Notes under the pieces: generated by a model
What the model was told of the DNA's origin: nothing
Databases searched by the model: none
What the model saw: the letters and a program-made list of their open reading frames with translations, nothing else
DNA from: Candidatus Woesearchaeota archaeon
Lineage (GTDB): Archaea; Nanobdellota; Nanobdellia; Woesearchaeales; ARS49
Length of the DNA stretch: 55,193 bases
Direction: 5' to 3'
NCBI GenBank assembly: GCA_019323015.1
Contig: JAHWHY010000010.1
Span: forward strand, 1-55,193
Shown: in pieces, positions 32,447-40,069 of the stretch
Position numbering within the stretch: position 1 is the first letter of the stretch
Layout of the letters: each line of letters begins with the position of its first letter
Program-made: the position numbers and the translations under genes

Positions 32447-33544
32447 ATGATATTCAAAAACAAGGCCTTGATTAATAGGTTCAAGAAATTTATTACTTCT
32501 ATAACCCCTAAAGACCGTGTCGCAGTCATTCATCACACAGATCCAGATGGTGTCTGTTCTGGTGTGATAATATCTAAAGTTGTTGAAAGATTAAGAGGAA
32601 AGAAGATTGATTTAAGGATTAACCAAAAAGGAAGTGTTCATGTTATAACTCCCAAGACTTTTAATTTGTTGAAGTCTAAAAAAATAAACAAATTTATTTT
32701 GACTGATTTGGGTGCAGATGAAAACCCCCAGTACCTGAAAAAGATTGAAAAGTTTGCTGATGTTCTGTTGATAGATCATCATAAGATTTACAATAATTTG
32801 TCGTCTAAGAAAACTGTTTTCATAAAGCCGCAATTGTATTGCAAGGTTGATCCTGCGCGTTATGCAACTGCAAAGATGTGCTATGATCTTGGAGGCCTTG
32901 TCATAGATATATCAGATCTTGATTGGCTTGCTGCAGTCGGCTCTATCGGTGATATTGCAACAAAACCCTGGACTGCCTGGCTTAATCGCATATTCAAGAA
33001 ATACAAACTTAAAAAATACAAGGATTTATTTAAGACTAAATTTGGCCAGTGCGCTATATTGATTAGTTCTGCAGAGTCATTTGATGTAAAAAATGTAAAG
33101 CTTGCATTTGACGTTTTATACAAAGCAAAGTCGTATAAAGATGTCTTAAAATCAAGATTGAAAAATTTCAGGAAAAAGATTGATGATGAGATTCAAAAGT
33201 TCATAAAACAGCTGAAAAACAAAGCTTTTTTTGATAAAGATATAATTTATTATGAGATAAAGCCAAAATATCACACAAAATCACCGTTAAGTTCGATTCT
33301 GGGATTAAAATACCCCCATAATTCTGTTTTTGTTGTTGACATATCGAGAAATCCTGTTGGTATTAGCGGCAGGCGAAGTGATGTTAAGATAAAGATCAAT
33401 AAGGCTCTTGAAGATGCCTGCAGAGGTATTCCTAAAGCATCTGCAGGAGGGCATGCAGTTTCTGCAGGAGCTACAGTTCCGAAAAAATACTATAAGAAAT
33501 TCAAAACACGCTTATTCAATATTTTAAAAAAGAAAAGGAGGTGA
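32447..33544 (+). CDS. DHH/DHHA1 phosphoesterase, RecJ-like
   Basis: 365 aa. DHH motifs: VAVIHHTDPDGVCSG (28-42), FILTDLGADENP, LLIDHHKI. The C-terminal DHHA1 signature is GGHAVSAGATVP near the end. Archaeal members include GAN/RecJ-like exonucleases and nanoRNase/cyclic-nucleotide phosphodiesterases; I cannot distinguish these. It lies downstream of the candidate RNA and 7 nt before the small exported Cys gene. A TTTTTATAG about 28 nt upstream of the putative start site could be its promoter. Confidence 0.82.
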   Translation: MIFKNKALINRFKKFITSITPKDRVAVIHHTDPDGVCSGVIISKVVERLRGKKIDLRINQKGSVHVITPKTFNLLKSKKINKFILTDLGADENPQYLKKIEKFADVLLIDHHKIYNNLSSKKTVFIKPQLYCKVDPARYATAKMCYDLGGLVIDISDLDWLAAVGSIGDIATKPWTAWLNRIFKKYKLKKYKDLFKTKFGQCAILISSAESFDVKNVKLAFDVLYKAKSYKDVLKSRLKNFRKKIDDEIQKFIKQLKNKAFFDKDIIYYEIKPKYHTKSPLSSILGLKYPHNSVFVVDISRNPVGISGRRSDVKIKINKALEDACRGIPKASAGGHAVSAGATVPKKYYKKFKTRLFNILKKKRR

Positions 33545-33551
33545 AACAGAA

Positions 33552-33818
33552 ATGGCCAAGTGCAAGACAATGTCATCACAGACAATTATTGTTATGATGC
33601 TGGGCATCTTAGTTATAGTTGCTATAGTTGGCTTAGTAATGACCATGAAATCAGAAGGCACTGGTAAGGCAGTCTATTCTGCCCCTAGGTTGTGTCCTAT
33701 GGGTATGACAAGCCATGCTGGAGATTCACCATTATTAAAAGCCAAGCAAGATGCAGGCTACAAATGTACTAAGGCAGCTTACCCCGGTTGGTACTGCTGT
33801 GAATCAAGCTTACAGTGA
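33552..33818 (+). CDS. Small exported Cys protein, AGYxC family
   Basis: 88 aa. N-terminal anchor IIVMMLGILVIVAIVGLVMTM, then GTGKAVYSAPRLCPMGMTSHAG, then KQDAGYKCTKAAYPGWYCC. It is a short relative of the 126-aa protein at 30078, sharing the DAGYKCTKA/EAGYACVKA and W-x-CC motifs. The TGKAVY stretch after the helix is one I associate with Woesearchaeota exported proteins. The SD AGGAGGTGA is strong. Probably a secreted or membrane-anchored disulfide protein. Confidence 0.68.
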   Translation: MAKCKTMSSQTIIVMMLGILVIVAIVGLVMTMKSEGTGKAVYSAPRLCPMGMTSHAGDSPLLKAKQDAGYKCTKAAYPGWYCCESSLQ

Positions 33819-33874
33819 GTCATATTGTTTGCATCACATAAAACTATTTAAAATAGTTTTATTAACATTTTTTT

Positions 33875-34852
33875 ATGGCTTATGAAGAGATGTTGCTGAA
33901 GTTTTTAGACCTGCTGAACTCTGCAATGAACGTCGACCAGGTTCTTCAGCGTAGTTGTGACTTCTTTTATACAGAGTTTAGGCTGGCCGACTGCTCGATT
34001 GCATTCAATAATACTGCAAAACGGCAGAATAATGCCACCACAGGAATTCTAGAAGTTGAAAAAGCAATCAAGAGTCAGGTTCTTTCCTCTAATTCATTCT
34101 TGTTTATCAAGGATCCAAAATCTGACATCTCTCTTTCTGATTGCGAGGGTGCCAAGGCAATAGAGCACCCGATTCTTGCTTTTCCAATTCCTCATGAGCA
34201 AAAGGCAGTTGGTGTTTGTTTTTTTTATTCTAGCATGGACTTGAGCAATTATATTGAGCTTGTTTCTTTATTGCTGTCAAAGATGTCTGTTGCTTGCTCT
34301 AGGGCAAAGTATTTTGAAGATGCTCAGCAGTGTGCTATCACAGATCTTTTAACTAATCTGTATAACAAGGCTTATTTTCTTGAGGCTATCAAGACAGAGA
34401 TTGCCCGTGGCAAGCGGAATCAAAAGCCGCTTTCTTTGATTATGTTTGATTTTGATAATTTCAAGGAATTAAATGACACCAAAGGGCATATGGAAGGTGA
34501 CAGGATATTGCAAGAGATTGGCAGGATTCTTAAGGAACAGATTCGTTCAATGGATATTCCCTGTAGATATGGCGGAGAGGAGTTTACTATCATTCTTCCA
34601 GAGACTTCGCAGGATGATGCGTTTTCTATTGCAGAAAGATTGCGCAAGTCTGTTGAAGAACAGGGAGATACAACAATCTCGCTTGGCGTCATTACCTGCA
34701 TGAATTCTAGTATTGATGCTAACAATATGGTCAAGCATGCAGATGCTGCGCTTTACAAGGCAAAGAATCTTGGAAAGAACAGGACTGTTAATTTTGTTGT
34801 TATTGATAAGAGCATTGCCCCGATTGATGTGCAGGAAGCAGCTGGCAACTGA
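33875..34852 (+). CDS. GGDEF diguanylate cyclase-like protein with GAF-like N-domain
   Basis: 325 aa. Residues 1-145 look like a degenerate GAF sensor. Residues 155-310 are a complete GGDEF domain: TDLLTNLYNKAYF, metal Asp192 and Asn200/Asp201 in FDFDNFKELND, GHMEGDR, and the active-site GGEEF at 233-237. An RxxD inhibitory site (RSMD, 224-227) sits exactly five residues before it. All signature residues for cyclic-di-GMP synthesis are present. There is no membrane anchor. GGDEF proteins are rare in archaea, so this was probably gained from bacteria. It ends directly against the convergent ychF gene. Confidence 0.9.
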   Translation: MAYEEMLLKFLDLLNSAMNVDQVLQRSCDFFYTEFRLADCSIAFNNTAKRQNNATTGILEVEKAIKSQVLSSNSFLFIKDPKSDISLSDCEGAKAIEHPILAFPIPHEQKAVGVCFFYSSMDLSNYIELVSLLLSKMSVACSRAKYFEDAQQCAITDLLTNLYNKAYFLEAIKTEIARGKRNQKPLSLIMFDFDNFKELNDTKGHMEGDRILQEIGRILKEQIRSMDIPCRYGGEEFTIILPETSQDDAFSIAERLRKSVEEQGDTTISLGVITCMNSSIDANNMVKHADAALYKAKNLGKNRTVNFVVIDKSIAPIDVQEAAGN

Positions 34853-36046
34853 TTATTTTCCACTCACTATCTCTATGACGTCTCCGTGCTTGAGTATGTG
34901 GTCTCTCCCTATTGTTCTTTTTGTTTTGACGTCTATTGCTCTAATAAAATTGTCTCCAAAGTCAGAATGAAGCTTGTATGCAAAATCAAGTGCAGTTGAT
35001 CCTTCTGGAAGCAAAAAGCAGTCTGGCAATACATTGCCGTGCTGGTCAGATAGCTTGTTTACTCCGCCTGGAAATATCGCGATGTGTCTCAAGAGTTTGA
35101 AAACTGCGTCATCTATTGCCTGTTGGACTCCTGTGCTTTTCCATTTGTTCAGTATTTTTGCTTTTATGAACTGAAGTGCCTTGTCTTGTTTTTCATTTAG
35201 CTTGCCGACTATTTTGAAATCTTGTGCTCCTGGAATGTAATCTATTAATTCTTTTTTTGCAGCTTCTTTTAGTGCTAGTTCTGATTCTGCTGAGCAGGGT
35301 ATTATTGTGTAGTCTGGAAACTGGTTTTTTATTCTTTCAAAGTTTGCTTCTGCAGTTGGCAGGTCTATTTTGTTTGCCGCGATTATCATTGGTTTTGTTT
35401 CTTTTCTGAATTCTTTTGCCATCTCAAGCAGGTTTTCTTCTGTCCAATCTACTGGCCTTTCAATGTTTAAGCTTAGTTTTTTGAATACTTTATCTACAAG
35501 GTCTTCTGTTATGTTTAGTCCGGATAATTGTTTTGCAAGAACTTTTGTTATTTCGCTTTTTTCCTGCTGCACCTGCCTTGCAAGTTTTTCCCACCCTTTT
35601 TTTAAGATGGATAAGTACCACATGTCTAGTTCTACCTCTAGGAATTTGATGTCATATGCAGGGTCATAGCTTCCGGGTTCTACTGGTTCTCCTTTTTCAT
35701 TTGTGCTTCCTGCAATGTCTACTACGTGTATCAATGCATGTGCTTGTCTTAGGTCGTCTAGAAATTTGTTTCCCATTCCTTTTCCTTCGTGTGCTCCTGG
35801 AACCAGTCCTGCCACGTCTATAACCTCTACTGGCACGAATCTTACGCCTTCTAAACAGTACCCGAATCTTGGGTTGCAGTTTACATTGAAATGTTTTTCA
35901 GCGCACTCTACTCTAACATGCCCGAATCCTTTGTTTGGGTCTATTGTTGCGAATGGATAGTTTGCTATGAGTATCTCTGCTAGTGTTAGCGCCTTGAAAA
36001 ACGTGCTTTTTCCTACGTTTGCTTTTCCTACCACGCCGATTATCAT
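34853..36046 (-). CDS. ychF: YchF/OLA1-like redox-regulated ATPase (Obg family)
   Basis: 397-aa TRAFAC NTPase: G1 GKANVGKSTFF (7-17), switch DVAGLVPGAHEGKGMGNKFLDDLRQAHALIHVVD, G4 NKID and a C-terminal TGS domain (LKHGDVIEIVSGK). The archaeal YchF subgroup has NPRFGYCLEGVRFVPVEVIDVAGLV. The family associates with ribosomes and prefers ATP in several species. A single gene with its own promoter, divergent from the 200-aa gene at 36123. Confidence 0.92.
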   Translation of the reverse strand: MIIGVVGKANVGKSTFFKALTLAEILIANYPFATIDPNKGFGHVRVECAEKHFNVNCNPRFGYCLEGVRFVPVEVIDVAGLVPGAHEGKGMGNKFLDDLRQAHALIHVVDIAGSTNEKGEPVEPGSYDPAYDIKFLEVELDMWYLSILKKGWEKLARQVQQEKSEITKVLAKQLSGLNITEDLVDKVFKKLSLNIERPVDWTEENLLEMAKEFRKETKPMIIAANKIDLPTAEANFERIKNQFPDYTIIPCSAESELALKEAAKKELIDYIPGAQDFKIVGKLNEKQDKALQFIKAKILNKWKSTGVQQAIDDAVFKLLRHIAIFPGGVNKLSDQHGNVLPDCFLLPEGSTALDFAYKLHSDFGDNFIRAIDVKTKRTIGRDHILKHGDVIEIVSGK

Positions 36047-36122
36047 GTTTCTCCTTTATTTAACAGACTTATAAAAATCTTTGGGCGAAAACCTTATAAA
36101 TACGGGAATTTAAAAGGTATTA

Positions 36123-36725
36123 ATGGTTTCAATAAGGCACAGGTATACTGGTGTTGAGTATAAGACAGTCACAAGATTTTCTATAAAGTTTAAGGATGTT
36201 TTTATTCTTGAGGACTTGTATGTTTTGATGTATGAGTGGCTTATTGAGCATGGTTATGTTACACGGGTTGATGCTGATTTTCCTGAAAGATATTATTTGG
36301 ACAGGACAACTCCTGGCGGCAAGGAGGTTTGGATTCGCTGGAGGCCTAAGAGATATCCTGTTCCTGGTAATAATTTCTGGAGATTTGACTTGGATATTGA
36401 CATGCATGTGCTTGGCTTGAAAGATGTTGAGTTGGTTGTTCAGAACAAGAAACTAAAGGCAAATAAGGGTGAGATTGAGGTGCAGGTTGCAGCTAATTTG
36501 ATTTTTGATGCTACAGGGGAATGGAAAAAGAATTCTCTTTTGAAGCCATTTAGGAATTTTTATTTCAAGAGATTTGTAAGCAAGAAAAAAGATATGCTTG
36601 ATAAAGAATTTTATAATGAGGCATATGAATTCAGGGATGCAATTAATAATTACTTGAAGCTGGAGACTTACCTGCCTAGCAAGATGGCTGGCCTGGAGTT
36701 CTGGCCAAAACGTACTCCAGAGTGA
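36123..36725 (+). CDS. Soluble protein, tandem family copy 1
   Basis: 200 aa, no signal or membrane helix. It aligns with the next two genes: an N-terminal helix (LEDLYVLMYEWLIEHGY), a beta-rich middle ending LDIDMHVLGLKDVELVVQNKKLKANKGEIEVQVAANLIFD, then a helical FRNFYFKRFV. No catalytic motif is visible. The TATA TTATAAATAC lies about 23 nt before the ATG. It may be a scaffold or binding protein; function unknown. Confidence 0.65.
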   Translation: MVSIRHRYTGVEYKTVTRFSIKFKDVFILEDLYVLMYEWLIEHGYVTRVDADFPERYYLDRTTPGGKEVWIRWRPKRYPVPGNNFWRFDLDIDMHVLGLKDVELVVQNKKLKANKGEIEVQVAANLIFDATGEWKKNSLLKPFRNFYFKRFVSKKKDMLDKEFYNEAYEFRDAINNYLKLETYLPSKMAGLEFWPKRTPE

Positions 36726-36765
36726 GTAGAAACTTTTATATATTCTTATTCTAATTTTTAAAGTA

Positions 36766-37266
36766 ATGACAACAATAGCCACGCCCCAAATTAACATAAA
36801 GCACAAAGGTATTTTTGACTTGTCTGATATTCTTCAGGGCATCAAGAGCTATTTTGAATCAGATTATTTTAAGGTTCATTACCCCAAGCACAAGCTTAAG
36901 CAGCCTTCTGGTGGCTGGGAGCATGAGATGGAGATTTATGGTGAGCGTAAGATGAATGATTATGTTCTGTTCAAGATAACGCTTTTTATTCGCTTGTATG
37001 ATATCAAGGATATTGAGATTATCAAGGATGGAAAAAAGATTAAGACAAACAGTGGCAGGATAACTGTTGATATCAGCGGAGAGATCACGCTTGATTTCGA
37101 GAAAAGGTTTGGCGGTTCAAAATTCCTGCAGGGCTTGCAGGACTTTTATCATAAATATATCATAAAACAGGATATTGGTGATGTCTGGGAAGACGATATA
37201 ATGCTTAAGATGGTTAATTTAGGAAAATTAATAAGGGAGAAGTGCCAACAAGATGTATTAACGTAG
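36766..37266 (+). CDS. Soluble protein, tandem family copy 2
   Basis: 166 aa. Shared core: FDLSDILQGIKSYFES helix, DYVLFKITLFIRLYDIKDIEIIKDGKKIKTNSGRITVDISGEITLDFEKRF and LQDFYHKYIIK. It is 3 nt before copy 3 and therefore coupled to it. No membrane or catalytic signature. Confidence 0.65.
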   Translation: MTTIATPQINIKHKGIFDLSDILQGIKSYFESDYFKVHYPKHKLKQPSGGWEHEMEIYGERKMNDYVLFKITLFIRLYDIKDIEIIKDGKKIKTNSGRITVDISGEITLDFEKRFGGSKFLQGLQDFYHKYIIKQDIGDVWEDDIMLKMVNLGKLIREKCQQDVLT

Positions 37267-37269
37267 AAA

Positions 37270-37770
37270 ATGGCTGAAAGAACAACTGTTGTGGAGAAAG
37301 AAGTGATAAGATATTCTGGTTTGTTTTCTGTTAAGGAGCTTTATCAGCTTATTGAGGATTTTGAAAATTCTAAGGGATATTTTCCTGTTGAGAACTTTAT
37401 TGAAGAGAGTGTTGAAAAAGAAGGCAAAGTCATTACTGCAAAGCTTGCGCCTTTCAAGAAATTGACTGATTATGCAAAGGCAATCATTAAGATTGATATC
37501 ATGATTGACAACTGCAAGGAAGTTGAGATAAAAAGAGCTGGCAAGAAGCAGAAGCTGAATAAAGGAAATGTTGTTATTGAGATAATGTCTATTTTAGAGA
37601 CAGATTATGAGCATAGATGGGAGATGAAGCCCTGGCTCTATGTCTTGAGGACTGTTTTTGAGAAGTATATTTACACTCCGTTTTTGAGCGGTTTCAAGAA
37701 TGCCCTGCGAGAGGATACAGACCATTTGAAAGAGCAGATAAAGGCATTTTTAAATCTCTATAAGAAGTAA
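37270..37770 (+). CDS. Soluble protein, tandem family copy 3
   Basis: 166 aa. Shared core: FSVKELYQLIEDFENSKGY helix, IKIDIMIDNCKEVEIKRAGKKQKLNKGNVVIEIMSILETDYEHRW and VLRTVFEKYIY. More diverged than copies 1 and 2. It is followed 64 nt later by tRNA-Thr. Confidence 0.65.
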   Translation: MAERTTVVEKEVIRYSGLFSVKELYQLIEDFENSKGYFPVENFIEESVEKEGKVITAKLAPFKKLTDYAKAIIKIDIMIDNCKEVEIKRAGKKQKLNKGNVVIEIMSILETDYEHRWEMKPWLYVLRTVFEKYIYTPFLSGFKNALREDTDHLKEQIKAFLNLYKK

Positions 37771-37834
37771 GGAAAAGCTTTATAAATTGTTCAATAATCC
37801 GATTTCTTAAGCATAAAAGGCGATAATTAGTATT

Positions 37835-37922
37835 GCCTCCGTAGCTTAGTAGCTATAGCGGCGGACTTGTATCATTTTCGTAAGACATCCGCAGGTCGGG
37901 GGTGCAACTCCCCCCGGAGGCT
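37835..37922 (+). tRNA. tRNA-Thr (TGT) with one intron
   Basis: Acceptor GCCTCCG/CGGAGGC, discriminator T37922 (typical of archaeal tRNA-Thr). Anticodon stem GCGGA/TCCGC, anticodon TGT at 37868-37870, variable loop AGGTC, T stem GGGGG/CCCCC. A 15-nt intron (37872-37886) sits at 37/38 with a BHB: helix CUUG/UAAG, bulges UA|U and AC|A. The D stem has only three good pairs. The elbow is unusual: the D loop has GC where GG is normal and the T loop is TGCAACT instead of TTCxAAx. It is functional only if the altered elbow pairs (GC with GC). Confidence 0.8.
37872..37886 (+). other. tRNA-Thr intron at 37/38
   Basis: 15 nt, one of the shortest usable sizes. The BHB helix is CUUG (37866-37869) with UAAG (37881-37884), including one G-U pair; the outer helix is the anticodon stem. 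Confidence 0.8.
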
Positions 37923-37998
37923 TTCGAAGCGTCAGCGAGAAAGCTGAACGGGGACCAGCCAAAAATCTTGGATTTTTGAGCGCTGCCCCCGGAGGCTT
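37911..37998 (+). repeat. tRNA-Thr 3' end duplicated around a structured 62-bp spacer
   Basis: CCCCCGGAGGCTT occurs at 37911-37923 (end of tRNA-Thr) and again at 37986-37998. The sequence between folds into three hairpins: GCTTTCGAAGC, TCAGC-gagaaa-GCTGA, and CGGGG-CAGC-CAAAAATC-ttg-GATTTTTG-GCTG-CCCCG. It resembles the trace left by insertion at a tRNA 3' end, with an attachment-site-like repeat on the far side. No integrase is nearby. The second copy lacks one C, so it could not replace the real tRNA end. Confidence 0.6.
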
Positions 37999-38023
37999 AT
38001 TTTACAATTAAAAGAGTGATAAT

Positions 38024-38482
38024 ATGAAAGAAGCATATGCTAAAGTTAAAAAAGATCTTGATTTGCCTGATTTTGACGTTCTTAATAACGAGTTTGAGAT
38101 TATTACAATAGAGCCAGACGGATTTTTGTTGAGAGAGATAAAGAGAAAGATCAATGAAAAGCTCTCAAGTGCTTGTGATTTGCTCACAAAATTAATCCAG
38201 CCAGAGACTACTTCTTTGTCTGATTTGTATGAATACCGTTGTTTTGATGATGCTGAAAAAAAGAAGATTTTTGATTTGTTCTGTCATGTTATGTATCTGA
38301 AGCGAAAGATTAATGAATCAGAACTGTTGTTAGATACTAAGGTTGATGCTGCAATCATTAAAGAGGCTGCAGAAGTCTGGCCTGAGTTAAGGAAAAAGAT
38401 GATTCCTTTTGTAAAGGAATTAGAGGTTTGCTGGGAAAAGACCCCAGAATCAGACAAGGAAATAAAAGAGTATTTAGGATGA
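38024..38482 (+). CDS. Conserved small helical protein, paralogue of the gene at 2998
   Basis: 152 aa, helical, no membrane segment. It matches the 153-aa protein upstream of valS in length and layout (LPDFDVLNNEFEI start, AEKKKIFDLFCHV middle, KEIKEYLG end). Its TGA overlaps the adk ATG by 4 nt (ATGA), so the two genes are coupled. Function unknown. Confidence 0.72.
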   Translation: MKEAYAKVKKDLDLPDFDVLNNEFEIITIEPDGFLLREIKRKINEKLSSACDLLTKLIQPETTSLSDLYEYRCFDDAEKKKIFDLFCHVMYLKRKINESELLLDTKVDAAIIKEAAEVWPELRKKMIPFVKELEVCWEKTPESDKEIKEYLG

Positions 38483-39093
38483 ATATAATCATTTTTGGGC
38501 CGCCTGGCTCTGGAAAAGGAACACAAGCTGAGAATATTGCAGAGCGGTATGGTATTCCGCATATTTCTACTGGTGATATGTTTCGTGCTGCTATGGAGCA
38601 GGGTACTGATCTTGGTAAGCAGATTATGGAGAATATGAAGAAAGGTATTCTTATTTCTGATGAGATTACTATTAAGCTTGTTGAACTTCGGCTTAAAGAG
38701 GCAGACTGTACAGAAGGATGTATTCTTGATGGTTTTCCTAGGACTATTGAGCAGGCAGAGGCTCTTGATTCTATGATTGAGATTGGTTTTGTTATTGTCT
38801 TGGATGTTCCTGATGATGTTGTTCTAAAGAGAATTATGAATCGACGGACTTGTTCAAAGTGCAAGAGACCGACCACTGCGGACGAAGGAGATAAGTGTAA
38901 AAAATGCGGTGGTGAGCTTGTCAAGCGTTCTGATGAAAAAGAAGATGTTATTAAGCATAGGCTTGGGGTGTATCATGAGCAGACTTCTCCTCTGCTTGAG
39001 TATTACAAGCCAAGAGATATTGTTCATATTATTGATGGTAACAGGCCTGTTGAAGAAATCTTTAAAGATATTACCAAACTATTAGGTGAATGA
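38479..39093 (+). CDS. adk: Adenylate kinase with zinc-binding LID
   Basis: 204 aa. It converts AMP + ATP to 2 ADP. P-loop GPPGSGKGTQ (7-16), AMP site STGDMFRAA, DGFPRTIEQAEAL, and a LID with CSKC...CKKC (about 130-153) for structural zinc. The start ATG 38479 gives MNIIIFGPPGSGKG, the family's usual N-terminus. It is the bacterial-type long-LID form. It overlaps truD by 12 bp at the 3' ends. Confidence 0.93.
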   Translation: MNIIIFGPPGSGKGTQAENIAERYGIPHISTGDMFRAAMEQGTDLGKQIMENMKKGILISDEITIKLVELRLKEADCTEGCILDGFPRTIEQAEALDSMIEIGFVIVLDVPDDVVLKRIMNRRTCSKCKRPTTADEGDKCKKCGGELVKRSDEKEDVIKHRLGVYHEQTSPLLEYYKPRDIVHIIDGNRPVEEIFKDITKLLGE

Positions 39094-40062
39094 TTGTTTT
39101 ATGAATTCTGTTGCATAGCTTCCTGGCGGCAGTGTAAAGCTTATTTTCACTTTTTTCTTGCACGAAACTTTGTTTCGTGAATTTGGAACCCTTGGTTCCA
39201 ATTTTCCCTTGTTTAGTTCGTCTTCTTCCAATTTACCAATCTTCAAATCTTTTGCTTCTGCAATTGTTTCTCTTTCATCTCCTTCTGAGCTTAGTTCAGG
39301 GATTTCTTTAATGATAAAATCACGTGGTTCTATGCCTTCTTCTGCCAAGAAGTCAGCTAATGTAGAATCATCCACTATTGTTCCAAAACCAACTAGGGGT
39401 AATGTTCCTTTTTTCTTTGTTTTTTCAACTACTTTGTTCCATATCCAGCTTTGGTAAGCGTGAATATAGATTTTTAATACTTTCATTGGTAATGTCTTAA
39501 GTGCGCCAACATAATTTGTCGGGTTTTTATGATTATAATCCCTTACTTTAATTTCTTCAGGTCCTTTATTAGACAGCATTAACTTTACTGCTTTCTCAAA
39601 ATCTTTCTGGATTATTGCTTTTCCAATTGGTACGTTTGATTTCCCAAATCTTTGCTCTCCAAAGTAATTGATAAATTCTTTTTTTGCTTCTGGTTTTTTC
39701 TCAATATTTCGTACAATTATCTCAAATTTGTTTCCTTCAAGGTCTCCTAAGCTTATTGGCTCGCGCCCTTTCCCTAAGAATTTTAGTTCAATATCTCTTA
39801 GCTCTACTTTCTCTAGCCTGTCTTTGCTGACTTCTGGCACAGAGCAGGTCTGTTCTGTTATTGCTATCTTGTCTTTATTGCCTGCAAAACCGAATTTTTT
39901 AGGATTAATATGTAATGCATTTGCTACATGCTCTATTGCTCTTATTGTATTGTAGTTTTTCTTCTTTAGCAAGAAATACGTGTATTTGCCTTTTTCTTCT
40001 GGTTTTATTATGCTTATCTCTTTTACAATAAAATCTTCTGGTTTTTCTTTTATTCTGTACAT
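39082..40062 (-). CDS. truD: tRNA pseudouridine synthase TruD
   Basis: 326 aa. TruD isomerises U to pseudouridine, classically at tRNA position 13. Motifs: EDFIVKEI, catalytic Asp in KKFGFAGNKDKIA, NYFGEQRFG and C-terminal FTLPPGSYATEFIK. Near the end, about 14 residues (LEPRVPNSRNKVSC) are coded by two perfect back-to-back hairpins and look inserted just before the conserved KVKISFTLPPGSYAT. The ATG lies 7 nt after the tRNA-Arg 3' end, so the mRNA would become nearly leaderless once the tRNA is processed out. Confidence 0.9.
   Translation of the reverse strand: MYRIKEKPEDFIVKEISIIKPEEKGKYTYFLLKKKNYNTIRAIEHVANALHINPKKFGFAGNKDKIAITEQTCSVPEVSKDRLEKVELRDIELKFLGKGREPISLGDLEGNKFEIIVRNIEKKPEAKKEFINYFGEQRFGKSNVPIGKAIIQKDFEKAVKLMLSNKGPEEIKVRDYNHKNPTNYVGALKTLPMKVLKIYIHAYQSWIWNKVVEKTKKKGTLPLVGFGTIVDDSTLADFLAEEGIEPRDFIIKEIPELSSEGDERETIAEAKDLKIGKLEEDELNKGKLEPRVPNSRNKVSCKKKVKISFTLPPGSYATEFIKQSFT
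39161..39201. repeat. Two adjacent perfect palindromes inside truD
   Basis: CACGAAAC-TTT-GTTTCGTG (39161-39179) and TTGGAACC-CTT-GGTTCCAA (39183-39201). Both have 8-bp stems with 3-nt loops, 3 bp apart, within the reading frame of truD near its C-terminus. Confidence 0.75.
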
Positions 40063-40069
40063 TTTAGGA

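Noticed and set aside
32421..32450. C/D box sRNA, because of ATGATGA before the DHH gene
   Set aside because: No CTGA D box at suitable distance; the motif lies in the likely 5' leader of the DHH gene.
37923..37998. A second tRNA gene or a longer tRNA-Thr using the second CGGAGGC copy
   Set aside because: The T stem would mismatch (only five C) and no tRNA body fits; the first copy gives a complete tRNA.
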